Source: Bretschneidera sinensis (Eukaryota; Streptophyta; Magnoliopsida; Brassicales; Akaniaceae). From it: a stretch of DNA of 64,000 nt. The translations under genes and the position numbers were made by a program. Location: contig CM043703.1 in NCBI GenBank assembly GCA_023935145.1, positions 24,191,727 to 24,255,726 on the forward strand, in the 5' to 3' direction. Under the pieces are notes generated by a model that made no database searches, was not told the DNA's origin, and saw only the letters and a program-made list of their open reading frames with translations. Below are positions 43,030-53,700 of this stretch, one piece after another (position 1 is the stretch's first letter; each line of letters starts with the position of its first letter).

Positions 43030-43104
43030 TGGTATCAGAGCTAGAAGAGATACCACCAACAGTGGTATCAGAGCTGTGGTCCAAGAACAGCTGCGTATCA
43101 GAGC
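43030..43104 (+). other. triple primer-binding-site-like motif (initiator tRNA-Met)
   Basis: TGGTATCAGAGC at 43030-43041, directly after the LTR, is repeated at 43063-43074 and again as GCGTATCAGAGC at about 43093-43104. The first is correctly placed to act as PBS. Confidence 0.85.
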
Positions 43105-43306
43105 AAGAATAGGGGGTATTGAAGCAAAACTCCAAGAATCAAAGGACAACTTCTTGGGTGATTCAAGAACGAAGTAGAGATCAAGATCTGATCGTGTTCT
43201 TGAGGTTCAAGAATGGTGCTAGGATCAATCTTTGATCGTGTTCTTGAGATTTAGAAGTTGAAAAGCAATTGTGGGTGCTGCATAAATCTGGGATTTTCTC
43301 TGCAAG

Positions 43307-43702
43307 ATGGGTTCAAACTTCATCATTGAGAAATTTGATGGAATGAGAGATTTTGCCCTTTAGAAGCGGAAAATCAAAGTGGTTCTTATGCAACAAAAGG
43401 TGGACTTGGCGATTGGAGAAGATGATGTTTTTCCAACAAGTATCACGGAGGTCCAGCGGAATGAGATGAAGAAGATGGTGTACATCACCATTTTTCTGCA
43501 CATATCGGATAGTGTCATAAGAGAGTGGGGAGACTCGGAAGATCCAGCTATCATTTGGAAGAAACTAGATGAGTTGTTTCTTTCCAAAACTCTCCCTAAT
43601 AAGAGGTATCTTCTAAAATGAATCTTTGCTTTGGGTCCTGATAAAGAGTTGCAAGATAATCTTGATGCCAAGATGAGGGAAGCATCAAGTGGAGAATGAC
43701 TA
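43307..43702 (+). pseudogene. Tork-like gag
   Basis: Starts MGSNFIIEKFDGMRDF at the first ATG of the leader. VVLMQQKVDLAIGEDDVF, HISDSVIREWGDSEDPAIIW and KLDELFLSKTLPNKRYLLK are the Tnt1-type gag core (UBN2-like). A Trp position is now a stop at about 43361, another stop lies at 43619-43621, and the C-terminal part is missing after ASSGE. Confidence 0.85.
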
Positions 43703-44385
43703 TTCATTAAAGGAAGGCCAGTAACTCGGTATGATAGTAATATACATGGCTACTACCAAGACAAAGGTGGAGGACAAAGCCATGGGAGAGCACACTCTAA
43801 ACCGAGATTTGGAGGAAAGAGATGCTACTACTGCCATAAGGAGTGTCATTTCAAGAAAGATTGCAAGAAGATGATGAGGGATGCGGGAATAAGCCATACC
43901 AAGGATGGAGAGGCTTCGGTTACCAAGAGAGAACAACAAGAGGATGATGTTCTTGTTGTGTGCTCAAATGTGAGTAAGGGGCAAGAAGGCAACGAGATAT
44001 GGATCTTGGATTCCGGGTGCACTTATCACATGTGCCCTCACAGAGATTGGTTCAAAAATTTTAAAGAAACTAATAATGGAAAGGTTTTCCTGGGGAATGA
44101 TACTTATTTCTAAGTGAGGGGGATATGAGACATCCAATTGAGGATGTTTGATGGAATGACTAGGCTGCTGAAGAATGTGAGATATCTTCCGAAGTAGAGA
44201 AGAAATTTGATCTCATTGGGGCAGCTAGATTCCATGGGGTACACATACAAAGCAGAGGAAGGGAAGATTAAGGTAACCAAGAGATCTTTGATAGTGATTA
44301 AAGCAACAATGAAAGATGGTCTCTATGAGATAATCGGAGACACGGAGATCAAGGATCAAGCAGCAAGCTTGATGGCTGAGATGGA
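43703..44385 (+). pseudogene. Tork-like zinc knuckle and protease
   Basis: CYYCHKECHFKKDC (CCHC) at about 43830, then from 43871 KREQQEDDVLVVCS, the protease WILDSGCTYHMCPHRDWF and GKVFLGNDTYF. After stops come NLISLGQLDSMGY and the Tnt1-type KVTKRSLIVIKATMKDGLY. It ends at AEMD where the SIRE element is inserted (target ATGGA). Confidence 0.87.
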
Positions 44386-44950
44386 TGTAGACTGAGGTTT
44401 CAACCCAAGAGGGGGGGTGAATTGGGTTTTTAATACTTTTGTGGAATTAATACAAGTTTATAAAAACATATAAGCAACAAACAATTAAAACAAGTAATGT
44501 GCTGTAAATAAAGAGTTTAAAGAGTAGAGGATGCAAACTTAGATTATAGTGATTCGGCAAAATCGGATTCGTTCCGACCCTACATCCACTCTCTTCAAGG
44601 AACCTCCTTGAAGTAATCCACTAAGTAATTTAGTCGTATAACTTTACCGGTGTTGTACAAACCTTACAATCCCTTCATCTCAGAAGCTATCCCCTTCCTC
44701 TCGGAAGTAATCCCCTTCCTTTCGGAAGTAATCCCTTTACAAAAGATGTTGTAAAGTAAATGGTAGAGAGACAGCAAGTGAAAGCTTATACAACTGAATA
44801 ATGTCTCTCTTTCAAAGTAAAGCTTGAAGAATGGCTTAATAAGAATATTTCAAAGCTTTTTGTGTTTCAAAGAGTACAATAACTTGATTGTGTGAGTTCA
44901 ACTCTTTTTGAATATGTGCAGCTCTCTTTTGAATGCTCAATAGAGTGGGT

Positions 44951-44958
44951 TTATATAG
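44951..44958 (-). promoter_or_regulatory. TATA box of SIRE C 3' LTR
   Basis: Minus CTATATAAACCC is the same context as SIRE B 29950. The 5' LTR lacks this segment. Confidence 0.7.
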
Positions 44959-45051
44959 CCATCAAATAATATGGCCGTTGGGACTTTCATTTGAAAAAAA
45001 ATTGCTTTAAAATGTACAGATTTGGTGTCAAACAGTCATATTTTTCAACTA

Positions 45052-45448
45052 CCAATCGACTGGGTCGTGATACCAGTCGACTGGTTCTGTTGAAAAATAT
45101 CGTTTTCAAAGCTTCTGGGGTACTAGTCAACTGGGTTATTCTTACCAGTCGACTGGGGACTGTTTGTCCAATTTACCAGTCGATTGAGGACTCTCTGTCC
45201 ATTTACCAGTCGACTGGTATGTCTTACCCAGTCGATTGGGGACTTACTGTCCCATATACCAGTCGACTGGGTCTATGCACCAGTCGATTGGATAAACTGG
45301 CAGTAAGATACCAGTCGGCTGGGTAGTTTGTACCAACCGACTGGATGATAACTGATTTTCAAAAAATTGGCTTCAAACAGGGTCTAGATGTACCAGTCGA
45401 CTGGGTAAGATTTACCAGTCAACTGGAACAGATTTACCAGTCGATTGG
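45052..45448 (-). repeat. CCAGTCGACTGG palindrome array, 14 copies, in SIRE C 3' LTR
   Basis: Five copies are perfect. The other nine differ by one or two bases, nearly all C-to-T or G-to-A (CCAGTCGATTGG, CCAGTCAACTGG, CCAATCGACTGG). Spacing is irregular, about 15-60 bp. The last copy lies about 95 bp upstream of the TATA box in minus sense. Confidence 0.93.
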
Positions 45449-45561
45449 ACCCTTAAAAAAATTTTCAGTCTTGAATTGAAGCACGAAATTTGTTTATCTA
45501 TGATATCTTGAGTGAGGGAGATATTTAAACAAGAATTAATACTCTTTCACTAGATGTCAAA

Positions 45562-46325
45562 TTATACAGATGATGAATTATGAAGCAATCCGACATTCAG
45601 TTTATCACAATCCAGCAATCCCATTAACATTCTTATCTTACAGAAACTAGCTTCACCTAGAGGTTTTGTAAAAATGTCAGCTATTTGATCTTCTAAATGT
45701 ATGAATTCTAGTCTTATGTCACCTTTTTTATCATGGTCTCTTAAGAAATGATGTCTTATTTCAATGTGCTTTGTTCTAGAGTGCTGAATAGGGTTCTTGG
45801 TTAGGTTGATAGCACTAGTATTATCACAAAATATTGGGATGTTTTTGAGGTTCATGCCATAGTCTTCTAGTTGTTGTTTCATCCATAATACTTGTGCACA
45901 ACAACTTCCGGCTGCAACGTATTCCGCCTCGGCAATTGATAGTGCAATGGAATTTTGTTTCTTGGAAAACCAAGAGGTTAACATTATGCCTAAGAATTGG
46001 CATGTACCACTTGTGCTTTTTCTATCTAACCTACATCCAACAAAATTAGCATTTGAATATCCTATAAGCTCAAAAGATGAATCTCTAGAGTACCATAATC
46101 CTATGGTTTGGGTTCCTTGTAAATATCTAAGGATTCTTTTTACTGCAACTACATGTGATTCCTTAGGATTAGCCTGAAATCTAGAACACATGCATACACT
46201 GAACATAATATCAGGTCTACTTATAGTCAAATAAAGCAAGGCACCTATCATGCTTCTATAATATTTAGTATCTTCAGTTTAACCTCCTTCATCAAGATCA
46301 AATTTAGTGGTTGTCCTAGTTTTCA
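45562..46325 (-). pseudogene. third copia pol fragment (RNase H) inside the SIRE C 3' LTR
   Basis: From 46251: MIGALLYLTISRPDIMFSVC, then RILRYLQGTQTIGLWYS, GCRLDRKSTSGTCQFLG, EAEYVAAGSCCAQVLWMKQ, SRTKHIEIRHHFLRDH and ADIFTKPLGEASF, ending at a stop near 45562. The preceding sequence (46310-46260) is the KFDLDEGG / TKYY segment before it. It is open for 229 codons but lacks RT. It differs at many residues from copy B, so it came from another family member. Confidence 0.9.
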
Positions 46326-46612
46326 TGTTTTGAAATGATTTTAACTTAAAAACGTTTGATTGAAAAGTTATGTAAAAATACTTTTTCAAAAAGAGCCATA
46401 AGACAAGCTTTTTACCTTAAAAAGTGAGATTTACAACTTGTTTAAACACCTTGTCCCTATACTAGATCTTCTATCTTGACTTGGTGTTTGATATAGGTTG
46501 AGTTCTTAATACACTTAGTTGAATGCTTTTATTGCTTAATACACTTAGATAGCACTGTTAGTATAATAAGAGTTGTGTTTTGTCATCATTAAAATATAGG
46601 TGAGGGTCAATA

Positions 46613-46627
46613 ATCTCCCCCTTTTTG
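46613..46627 (-). other. SIRE C polypurine tract
   Basis: Minus AAAAAGGGGGAGAT abuts the LTR start. Confidence 0.85.
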
Positions 46628-47328
46628 ATGATGACAAAACTTATGAGAGAAAAACAGTTTTAAAAACTACGTGTTGAATTTTTTTAAAAAATTGGGCAGA
46701 GTCTTCTATGTTTTTTGAATAAAACCAACACGTAAAATGGTAAAGAATAGTTTATCTACAACCCAACCAATCAAGTCAACATATATAATCATATACCAAG
46801 TTCTTTGGAGCAATGTTCCCCCTAAATCTATGCACTAGTTTGAGTTTACACCTCTTTTTCTCATTTTCTCATTTTTCTCCCCCATTTTGAAAATAGCAGA
46901 AAAATGGGTAGTAAACCAAAAAATAAGTTATCTAGATAGCATAGATATGAAGATCATACATAAAAAAAACTTGTATATGAAAAGATCATACATAAAAAAA
47001 ACTTGTATGTGAAAATTTGGCATCATTCGGAGTTTGGAAGCCTTCCCGAGAAAAACCAAAAGTTTCTATACATGCAGAAGCAATTTTAAAGCATTTATCC
47101 GAATATAAAGAGATATAAAGCATGCAACTATATTACACATATGTAAAACAAGTACATGAAATAAGTCTAAGCATGAACTATCATCATATATAACACCAGT
47201 CTATACAAAATAGGCTTCGTAGAGCTGAAATAAAAGTACAAATACAATAAAATATGAAAATATCTTCGTCCTAAGAACAATGAAAAGCTACATCAATATG
47301 TACACGAAAAGGAAGATAGAAAAATGGC
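46628..47328 (-). other. SIRE C spacer between accessory ORF and PPT
   Basis: AT-rich, no gene. Shares with SIRE B 28980-29420 the ttctcgggaaggcttcca-type block and the GTAAACYCMAAAA / GGGGGAGAAAAATGAG purine-rich stretches. Confidence 0.75.
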
Positions 47329-48597
47329 TTAGGGAGTAGGAGAGTTAGAGCCACCACGAGCGAGATCCCAAAACTCAATCAGAGAGCCCTTAGTATGCTC
47401 ACGGTGCAACTGGAAGTCATCCTGGAGAGAGCGGAGGTCGTGATGCATGGTGTCGACTATGGAGCTCAAACTCTGGAAGCAGGAATGCATAGTCAACTGG
47501 AGGCTCATGATAGCCTGAATGAGATCGCCATAACTAGCTTGACTAGCACTGGAGTCACCCATAGAAGGTGCTCGGTCATTAGTATCTATATCAGCAGTAG
47601 CAGTGGCATATGGACCATCTTCCTTATCATCATTACTATCGTCCTCTCCTATCCAAATGTGCTTCCCAACCTTGGAGTAGATGAAGCCATCTCAGACTAT
47701 GCATCCCATCTTTTTCAGCGATGAGACATTGATGATGTCCTTGAGGCTGATGTCCTAAGCCTCGAAGGCAGGGAGAGGCACCCAGAAGTGCTGAAGGATG
47801 AGCGTGATGAGCATCCCGTAGGGAATGCATCCTAAGTTGCTCGCTTTGCCATTTATCATGTTAGTGAGTAGCAGGGGGTGAATATTGAAGTGGTGCCCAG
47901 TTTTAAGGCACCAAATCAATACAATATCTATCTTAGATAGATAGCTCCGACTCCCGAGTCTTGGGTGGATGGTCCAACTCACAATGAAGTTAAACAATTT
48001 TGAGTCAAGGGGCATGTCACTACATGTGTTAAATGTAGTGGGTCAAAACACATAGTTAGGGTCACCTCTAACTATCTAATATGCCTCTTCATACTCGAAA
48101 TTGTTTGGTCATCCGTCTAAACTCCATTAGATCCCTCCCATAGGGATCCTTAAGATACTCATCAAGAGGTCAATGTTGACCTCAAACTCTACACCCATGA
48201 CACTGGTTCTGAACCTCAGAGCCAGTGGATTGGGTTTCATCAAGTTCGCATAGAACTGGTGAATCAGTTTCGGGTAAAATTTTTCATGTATCTTGACCAG
48301 TGGGGTCTAGTTAATGGCATTGAGGGTAGGTAATATATCAAAATTACCATGATAAATAGATTCAAAGTCGACGAATCTACCCGTCATGATTTTCTTATGG
48401 CGGATAACAGAAGTATACCTGTCTTTCGCTCCCGGGCTAGAGAACAGAGAGTCATCAAGCTTTATTCTAGGTTTTTTGCTTGATAAGCACGCCACACCCT
48501 TCCCTCCTGAATCCAGAGCCATGGATTTGGTGGACTTTGGCCTAGTAGGCGCACGTGGTCCCCCGACGGTGGTTTTTATATGGATTCTATCAGACAT
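47329..48597 (-). pseudogene. SIRE C accessory ORF downstream of pol
   Basis: Starts MSDRIHIKTTVGGPRAPTRP at 48597, then SSKKPRIKLDDSLFSSPGAK and RHKKIMTGRFVDFESIYHG. After stops: KFYPKLIHQFYANL, RFRTSVMGVEFEVNIDLLMS, SKLFNFIVSWTIHPRLGSRS and FNIHPLLLTNMINGKASNLG. It ends in an acidic, Asp-rich tail and, from 47562, SLQLTMHSCFQSLSSIVDTM with a coiled-coil-like C-terminus. It reads mostly in order across frame breaks, so it was one protein of about 420 residues. There are no transmembrane segments. Function unknown; resembles the post-pol ORF of SIRE elements. Confidence 0.68.
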
Positions 48598-48829
48598 TTT
48601 GTTAGAAAGTGAGTTTTTTTGGTAAAAAGGGTTTTAAGTGGAAATTGGAGATTTCAACCTTAGAAAGTTGAAATGGATGGTTTGGATGAGTAGATCAAGG
48701 TGTTTAGGAAGTGTTTTGAGGGTTTTTTTTTTATCAAAATGACAAAACTTTTTAGAGAGAGAAAGCTTAGGGTTTTGAAAATGGCATAAAAAAAAAATGA
48801 AGAGACTATAAAAGAGTGGGGTTAGGGTA

Positions 48830-49093
48830 CCAATCGACTAGGTTCTTTGCAAAGATGAGAAGTTTTACATACCAGTCTACTGGGTCAGAGTACCAGTCGA
48901 TTGGATGAATTGGCAGACATATACCAGTCGACTAGGCAGTTCATACCAGTCGATTAGGTTGATAACTGAATTTAAAAAAAAAAGATCCAAACAAGGTCTT
49001 AATGTACTAGTCGACTGGTATAGTGTTACCAGTCGACTGGAAGAGTGGGCAGAGACTGACCAATCGTCTGGGATAGACTTACCAGTCAACTGG
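48830..49093 (-). repeat. CCAGTCGACTGG palindrome array between pol and accessory ORF, SIRE C
   Basis: Nine copies, mostly degenerate (CCAGTCTACTGG, CCAGTCGATTGG, CTAGTCGACTGG; one perfect at about 49029). It lies about 20 bp upstream of a degraded TATA position (48809-48816) and 230 bp upstream of the accessory-ORF start. Confidence 0.88.
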
Positions 49094-49219
49094 ACTCTTA
49101 AAAAAAATTTCAGTCTTGTGTCATAGCACGAAATTTGTTTATCTATGCCATCTTAAGTGATGGAGTAATTAAATAAAGTTTAATACTCTTTCATTAGATG
49201 TCAAATATGCAAAATGATG

Positions 49220-50492
49220 AATGATGAAACAATTAAACATACAGTTTATCATAATCTAACAATCCCATTGACAGTCATATTTTGCAAAAACTTGCTTCAC
49301 TTAGAGGTTTTGTAAGAATGTCAGCTATTTGATCTTCTGAAGGTATGAATTATAGTCTTATATCACCTTTTTTAGCATGGTCTCTTAAGAAATGATGTCT
49401 AATTTCTATGTGTTTAGTTCTAGAGTGCTGAATAAGGTTCTTGGTTAGGTTGATAGCACTAGTATTATCACAATGTATTGGGATACTTTTAAAGTTCATA
49501 CCATAGTCTTCTAATTGTTGTTTCATCCATAACACTTGGGCACAACAACTTCCAGCTGCTACATATTCCGTCTCGGCGGTTGATAGTGCAACGGAGTTTT
49601 GTTTCTTGGAAAACCAAGAGGTTAACATTGCACCTAAGAATTGGCATGTTCCACTTGTGCTTTTTCTATCTAACCTACATCCAGCAAAATCAGCATCTGA
49701 ATATCCTGAAAGCTCAAAAGATGAATCTCTAGAGTACCATAATCCTAGGGTTTGAGTTCCTTGTAGATATCTAAGGATCCTTTTTACTGCAACTATATGT
49801 GATTCTTTAAGATTAGCTTGAAATCTAGCACACATGCATACACTGAACATTATATTAGGTCTACTTGCAGTCAAATAAAGTAATACTCCTATCATGCTTT
49901 TATAATATTTGGTATCTACACACTTACCTCTTTCATCAAGATCAAGTTTTGTAGATGTACTCATAGGTGTACCAAGTGACTTTGAGCTTTCCATCCCGAA
50001 CCTCTTTAGTAGATCCTTAATGTATTTTGATTGATTGATGAAGATGTCTCTTTTCAATTGTTTGATTTGAAGTCCAAGGAAGTAGGTAAGCTCTCCCATC
50101 ATGCCTATTTCAAATTCACCTTGCATGCACTTTGCAAACTCTTGACACATAGATTCATTAGTAGTACCAAATATAATATCATCAACATATATTTGGACTA
50201 GTAGAGTGTCATTTATGTGAGTTTTTGTGAAGAAGGTTATGTCTACTTTACCTCTTATAAAATTATTGTCTAATAAGAATTTACTTAGTCTTTCATACCA
50301 TGCCCTTGGAGCTTGCTTCAACCCGTATAGAGCCTTAGAGAGCTTGTAGACATGATTTGGAAGACTAGGATTCTCAAATCCAAAAGATTGCTCAACATAA
50401 ACCTCTTCTTCTATAAAGCCATTTAAAAATGCGCTTTTTACATCAATTTGAAATAACTTAAACTTATTAAAGCATGCAAAGGCTAATAACAT
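49220..50492 (-). pseudogene. SIRE C pol copy B: reverse transcriptase palm to RNase H
   Basis: Open for 380 codons from 50492: FQIDVKSAFLNGFIEEEVYV, GLKQAPRAWYERLSKFL, the catalytic QIYVDDIIFG, ELTYFLGLQIKQ, then RNase H with ADFAGCRLDRKSTSG, ETEYVAAGSCCAQVLWMKQ and SRTKHIEIRHHFLRDHAKK. It halts at a TAA where sister copies have GAA (RLEFI), and the family tail IADILTKPLSEASF continues to about 49240. Catalytic residues look intact, but it is cut off from protease and integrase by stops. Confidence 0.92.
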
Positions 50493-52490
50493 TCGAATAG
50501 ATTCTAATCTAGCTACGGGAGCATAGGTCTCATCAAAGTCTATTCATTCTTCTTGATTATATCCCTTAGCAACTAGTCTAGCATTGTTCCTAGTTATTAT
50601 TCCATTTTCATCCATCTTATTTCTAAATACCCATTTAGTTCCTATTATTGTATGATTCTTAGGTTTAGGAACTAGATTCCAAACATTGTTTCTTTCAAAT
50701 TGATTTATTTCTTCTTACATTGCAATTATCCAATCATTATCCTTTTCAGCTTCAATAAATGTCTTAGGCTCAATTTGAGACAAATAAGCTGCATAATTGC
50801 AAATATTTCTATTAGAGGAACGAGTTCTTACCCCTTGTGAAGGATTACCAATCACTTAATCAATCGGGTGATAATTTACATACCTCCAATCTTTGAGAAT
50901 ACTATCCTCTTGTCAGTTTGTAGATGGTTGGTCCAATTTGAGAGTTTACATCTCTTTATTTGTTTAAGGTGGACTCTCCTTTGGGTCAACAATGGGAGTA
51001 GGTGTTTCCATTCTTGGAATAAAATCTGCATCATCATTGAAAGAAACTTCTCTACTACTAATTGGGTTAAACTCATCAAGAGTTACATGTACGGATTCTT
51101 CTACCACTAGAGTTTTTTTGTTGAAGACTTTATAAGCCTTGCTAGAGGTTAAATATCCTAAAAATATCTCTTCATCGGTCTTAGAGTCAAATTTACCCAA
51201 GTTAATTTTATTGTTATTTAGGATGAAGCATTTACAACCAAATGTACGAAAACAGGAGATATTATGTTTTCTACCTTTCCATAATTCATACGAAATTTTA
51301 TCAAGTATAGGCCTAATTAAAATTCTATTCAAGATATAGCAAGAAGTGTTTACTGCTTCAGCCCAAAAGTATTTTGATAAACTATTTTCACAAAGCATTG
51401 TTCTTGCAAATTCTTCTAAAGCTCTATTTTTCTTCTCAACAACTCCATTTTATTGAGGAGTTCTAGGAGCTAAAAAGTTGTGATCAATTCCATTTTCATC
51501 ACAAAATTTTGAAAAACTTTGGTTTTTAAATTCTTTTCCAAGATCACTTCTAATGCTTGAAATACAAATTCCTTTTTCATTTTGAACCTTTTTGCAAAAG
51601 TTTTCAAATCCTTTGTAAGCTTCATCATTATAAACAATGAAAATAACAAAGGTATATCTTGAATAGTCATCAACAATAACAAGAGTATATTGATGGTCAC
51701 CTAGACTAATGGTACTTATTGGACCAAATAAGTCCATATGCAAAAGTTCTAATGGTCTAGTAGTTGAGACTACATTATTTTATTTAAAAGAAATCCAAGT
51801 TTGTTTTCCCATTTGACAAGCATCACATACTTTGTCTTTTTCAAATTTTATTTTGGGAAGTCCAATGACTAAATCTTTTCTAGAAATGATTTAAAGCAAA
51901 TTCATGTTCACATGACCAAGCCTTCTATGCCATAGCCATGAGTTTTCACTAAATGCAAGAAAACATTTTTCATTTTCGGAATACAATGATTTTAAATTAA
52001 CTATATAGACATTTTCATGTCTATGACCAACAAACTTGATCTTGTTACTCTTGATGTCTATAACTAGACAATGAGAGGTTTCAAATGTGACTTTGTTACA
52101 AAGTTGACTAATACTTAGTAAATTTAGCTTAAAGCCTTGTACTAGCAATACATTATCTATGGTTGAGAAATCATTACCAACTTTTCCATGCCCGATGATC
52201 TTTATTTTTGTGTTATCTCCAATGGTGATAAATCCACCATCTCTTAGAGTTAGCTCCTTGAATGTACTTTTATCACCGGTCATGTGTTTTGAGCATCCAC
52301 TATCAAGGTACCAACAGTTACCTTTTTTCTTGGTGTGGAGACATATCTACATCACACAAGGATACACAATGGTATTTTTAGGTACCCAAAATTTCTTGAG
52401 TCCTTTGGGGTTAGTCCTTGAAAAAACTGTTCCTTTTGAGACCCATACTTTCTTAACAACATATGGTGATCTATAAACATGTTGATAATG
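50493..52490 (-). pseudogene. SIRE C pol copy B: protease, integrase, RT N-terminal linker
   Basis: CWYLDSGCSKHMTGD (protease) near 52320-52260, GHRHENVYIVNLKSLYSENE and WHRRLGHVNMNLL (pre-integrase). Integrase HMDLFGPISTISLG, VDDYSRYTFVIF and SDLGKEFKNQSFSKF lie at 51743-51450, then ENSLSKYFWAEAVNTSCYIL and RTFGCKCFILNN (51398 on), and QANEE-type linker with ERNNVWNLVPKPKN-like blocks to 50560. The frame is broken at about 51880, 51445, 50960 and 50540. Confidence 0.85.
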
Positions 52491-53061
52491 CCATAGGAGT
52501 TTCAAGTGGCTTTGAGCTTTCCATCCTGAACCTCTTTAGTAGGTCCTTAATGTACTTTGATTGATTGATGAAGATTCCTCCTTTTAGTTGCTTGATTTGA
52601 AGTCCAAGGAAGTAGGTAAGTTCTCCCATCATGCTTATTTCAAATTCACCTCGCATGCACTTCGCAAACTCTTGACACATAGATTCATTAGTGGCACCAA
52701 ATATATATCATCAACATATATTTGGACTATAAGAGTGTCATTTTTGTGAGTTTTTGTGAAGAGAGTTGTGTCTATTCTACCTCTTACAAAGTCATTGTCA
52801 ATCAAAAATTTATTTAGCCTTTCATACCATGCCCTTGGAGCTTGCTTCAACCCATATAGAGCTTTAGAAAGCTTATAGACATGATTTAGAAGACTAGGAT
52901 TTTCAAATCCAAAAGGTTGCTCAACATAAACCTCTTCTTCTATAAAGCCATTTAAAAATGCACTTTTTACATCCATTTGAAATAGCTTGAATTTATTAAA
53001 GCATGCAAAAGCTAATAACATTCGGATAGCTTCTAATCTAGCTACGGGAGCATAGGTCTTA
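52491..53061 (-). pseudogene. SIRE C pol copy A: partial reverse transcriptase
   Basis: FQMDVKSAFLNGFIEEEVYV, EQPFGFENPSLLNHVYKLSK and the catalytic VQIYVDDI, then a one-base shift. From 52680 it reads KCMRGEFEISMMGELTYFLG and KDLLKRFRMESSKPLETPM. The reading is cut at ETPM and joins the linker of copy B at about 52490. RNase H is absent from this copy. Confidence 0.9.
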
Positions 53062-53700
53062 TCAAAGTCTATTCATTCTTCTTGATTTATATCCCTTAGC
53101 AACTAGTCTAGCCTTGTTTCTAGTTACTATTCCATTTTCATCCATCTTATTTTTATATACCCATTTAGTTCCAATTATTGAATGATTCTTAGGTCTTGGA
53201 ACTAGTTTCCAAATATTGTTTCTCTCAAATTGATTTATTTCTTCTTGCATTGCAATTATCCAATTATTATCTTTTTCAGCTTCTATAAATGTCTTAGATT
53301 CTACTTGAGGCAAATAAGCTACAAAATTGCAAATATTTTTAATAAAAGAGCGATTTCTTACCCCTTGTGAAGGATCACAAATCACTTGATCAATCAGGTG
53401 ATAATTTACATACCTCCAATCTTTGGGTAGACTTTCCTCTTGTTGGCTTGAGGATGGTTGGTCCAAATTGGGAGTTTTCATCTCTTCATTTGCTTGAGGT
53501 GGACTCTCCTTTGGGTCAACAATGAGAGTCGGAGTTTCCATTCTTGGAATAAAATCTGCATTATCTTTAAAGGAAACTTCTCTACTACTAATTGGGTTAG
53601 ACTTATCAAGAGTTACATGTACAGATTCTTCTACCACTAGAGTTCTCTTTTTGAAAACTCTATAAGCCTTACTAGATGTCGAATATCCTAAAAATATCCT
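53062..53700 (-). pseudogene. SIRE C pol copy A: integrase C-terminus and RT linker
   Basis: From 53637: EESVHVTLDKSNPISSREVS, DPKESPPQANEEMKTPNLDQ, QQEESLPKDWRYVNYHLIDQ, EAEKDNNWIIAMQEEINQFE and GTKWVYKNKMDENGIVTRNK, the standard lead-in to copia RT. It ends with RLVAKGYKS and a shift. Open for 191 codons. Confidence 0.88.

Larger units (their letters stand above)
44386..46612 (-). mobile_element. SIRE C 3' LTR with embedded pol fragment
   Basis: The outer end TGTAGACTGAGG.. matches the 5' LTR at 56932 up to about 44885. The inner end GAGGGTCAATA matches the U3 start at 57755 back to about 46330. Between them are the TATA box, the palindrome array and about 760 bp of RNase H coding sequence. 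U3 start TATTGACC is mutated from TGTTGACC. Confidence 0.88.

Noticed and set aside
45052..45448. Regularly repeated short sequence resembling a CRISPR array
   Set aside because: The unit is only 12 bp, spacing is irregular, spacers are repeated degenerate LTR sequence and the context is a plant LTR retrotransposon.
49350..50492. Possible functional reverse transcriptase gene
   Set aside because: It is the longest open frame and has YVDD, but it starts inside pol, ends at a nonsense codon before the pol C-terminus, and its protease and integrase are broken.
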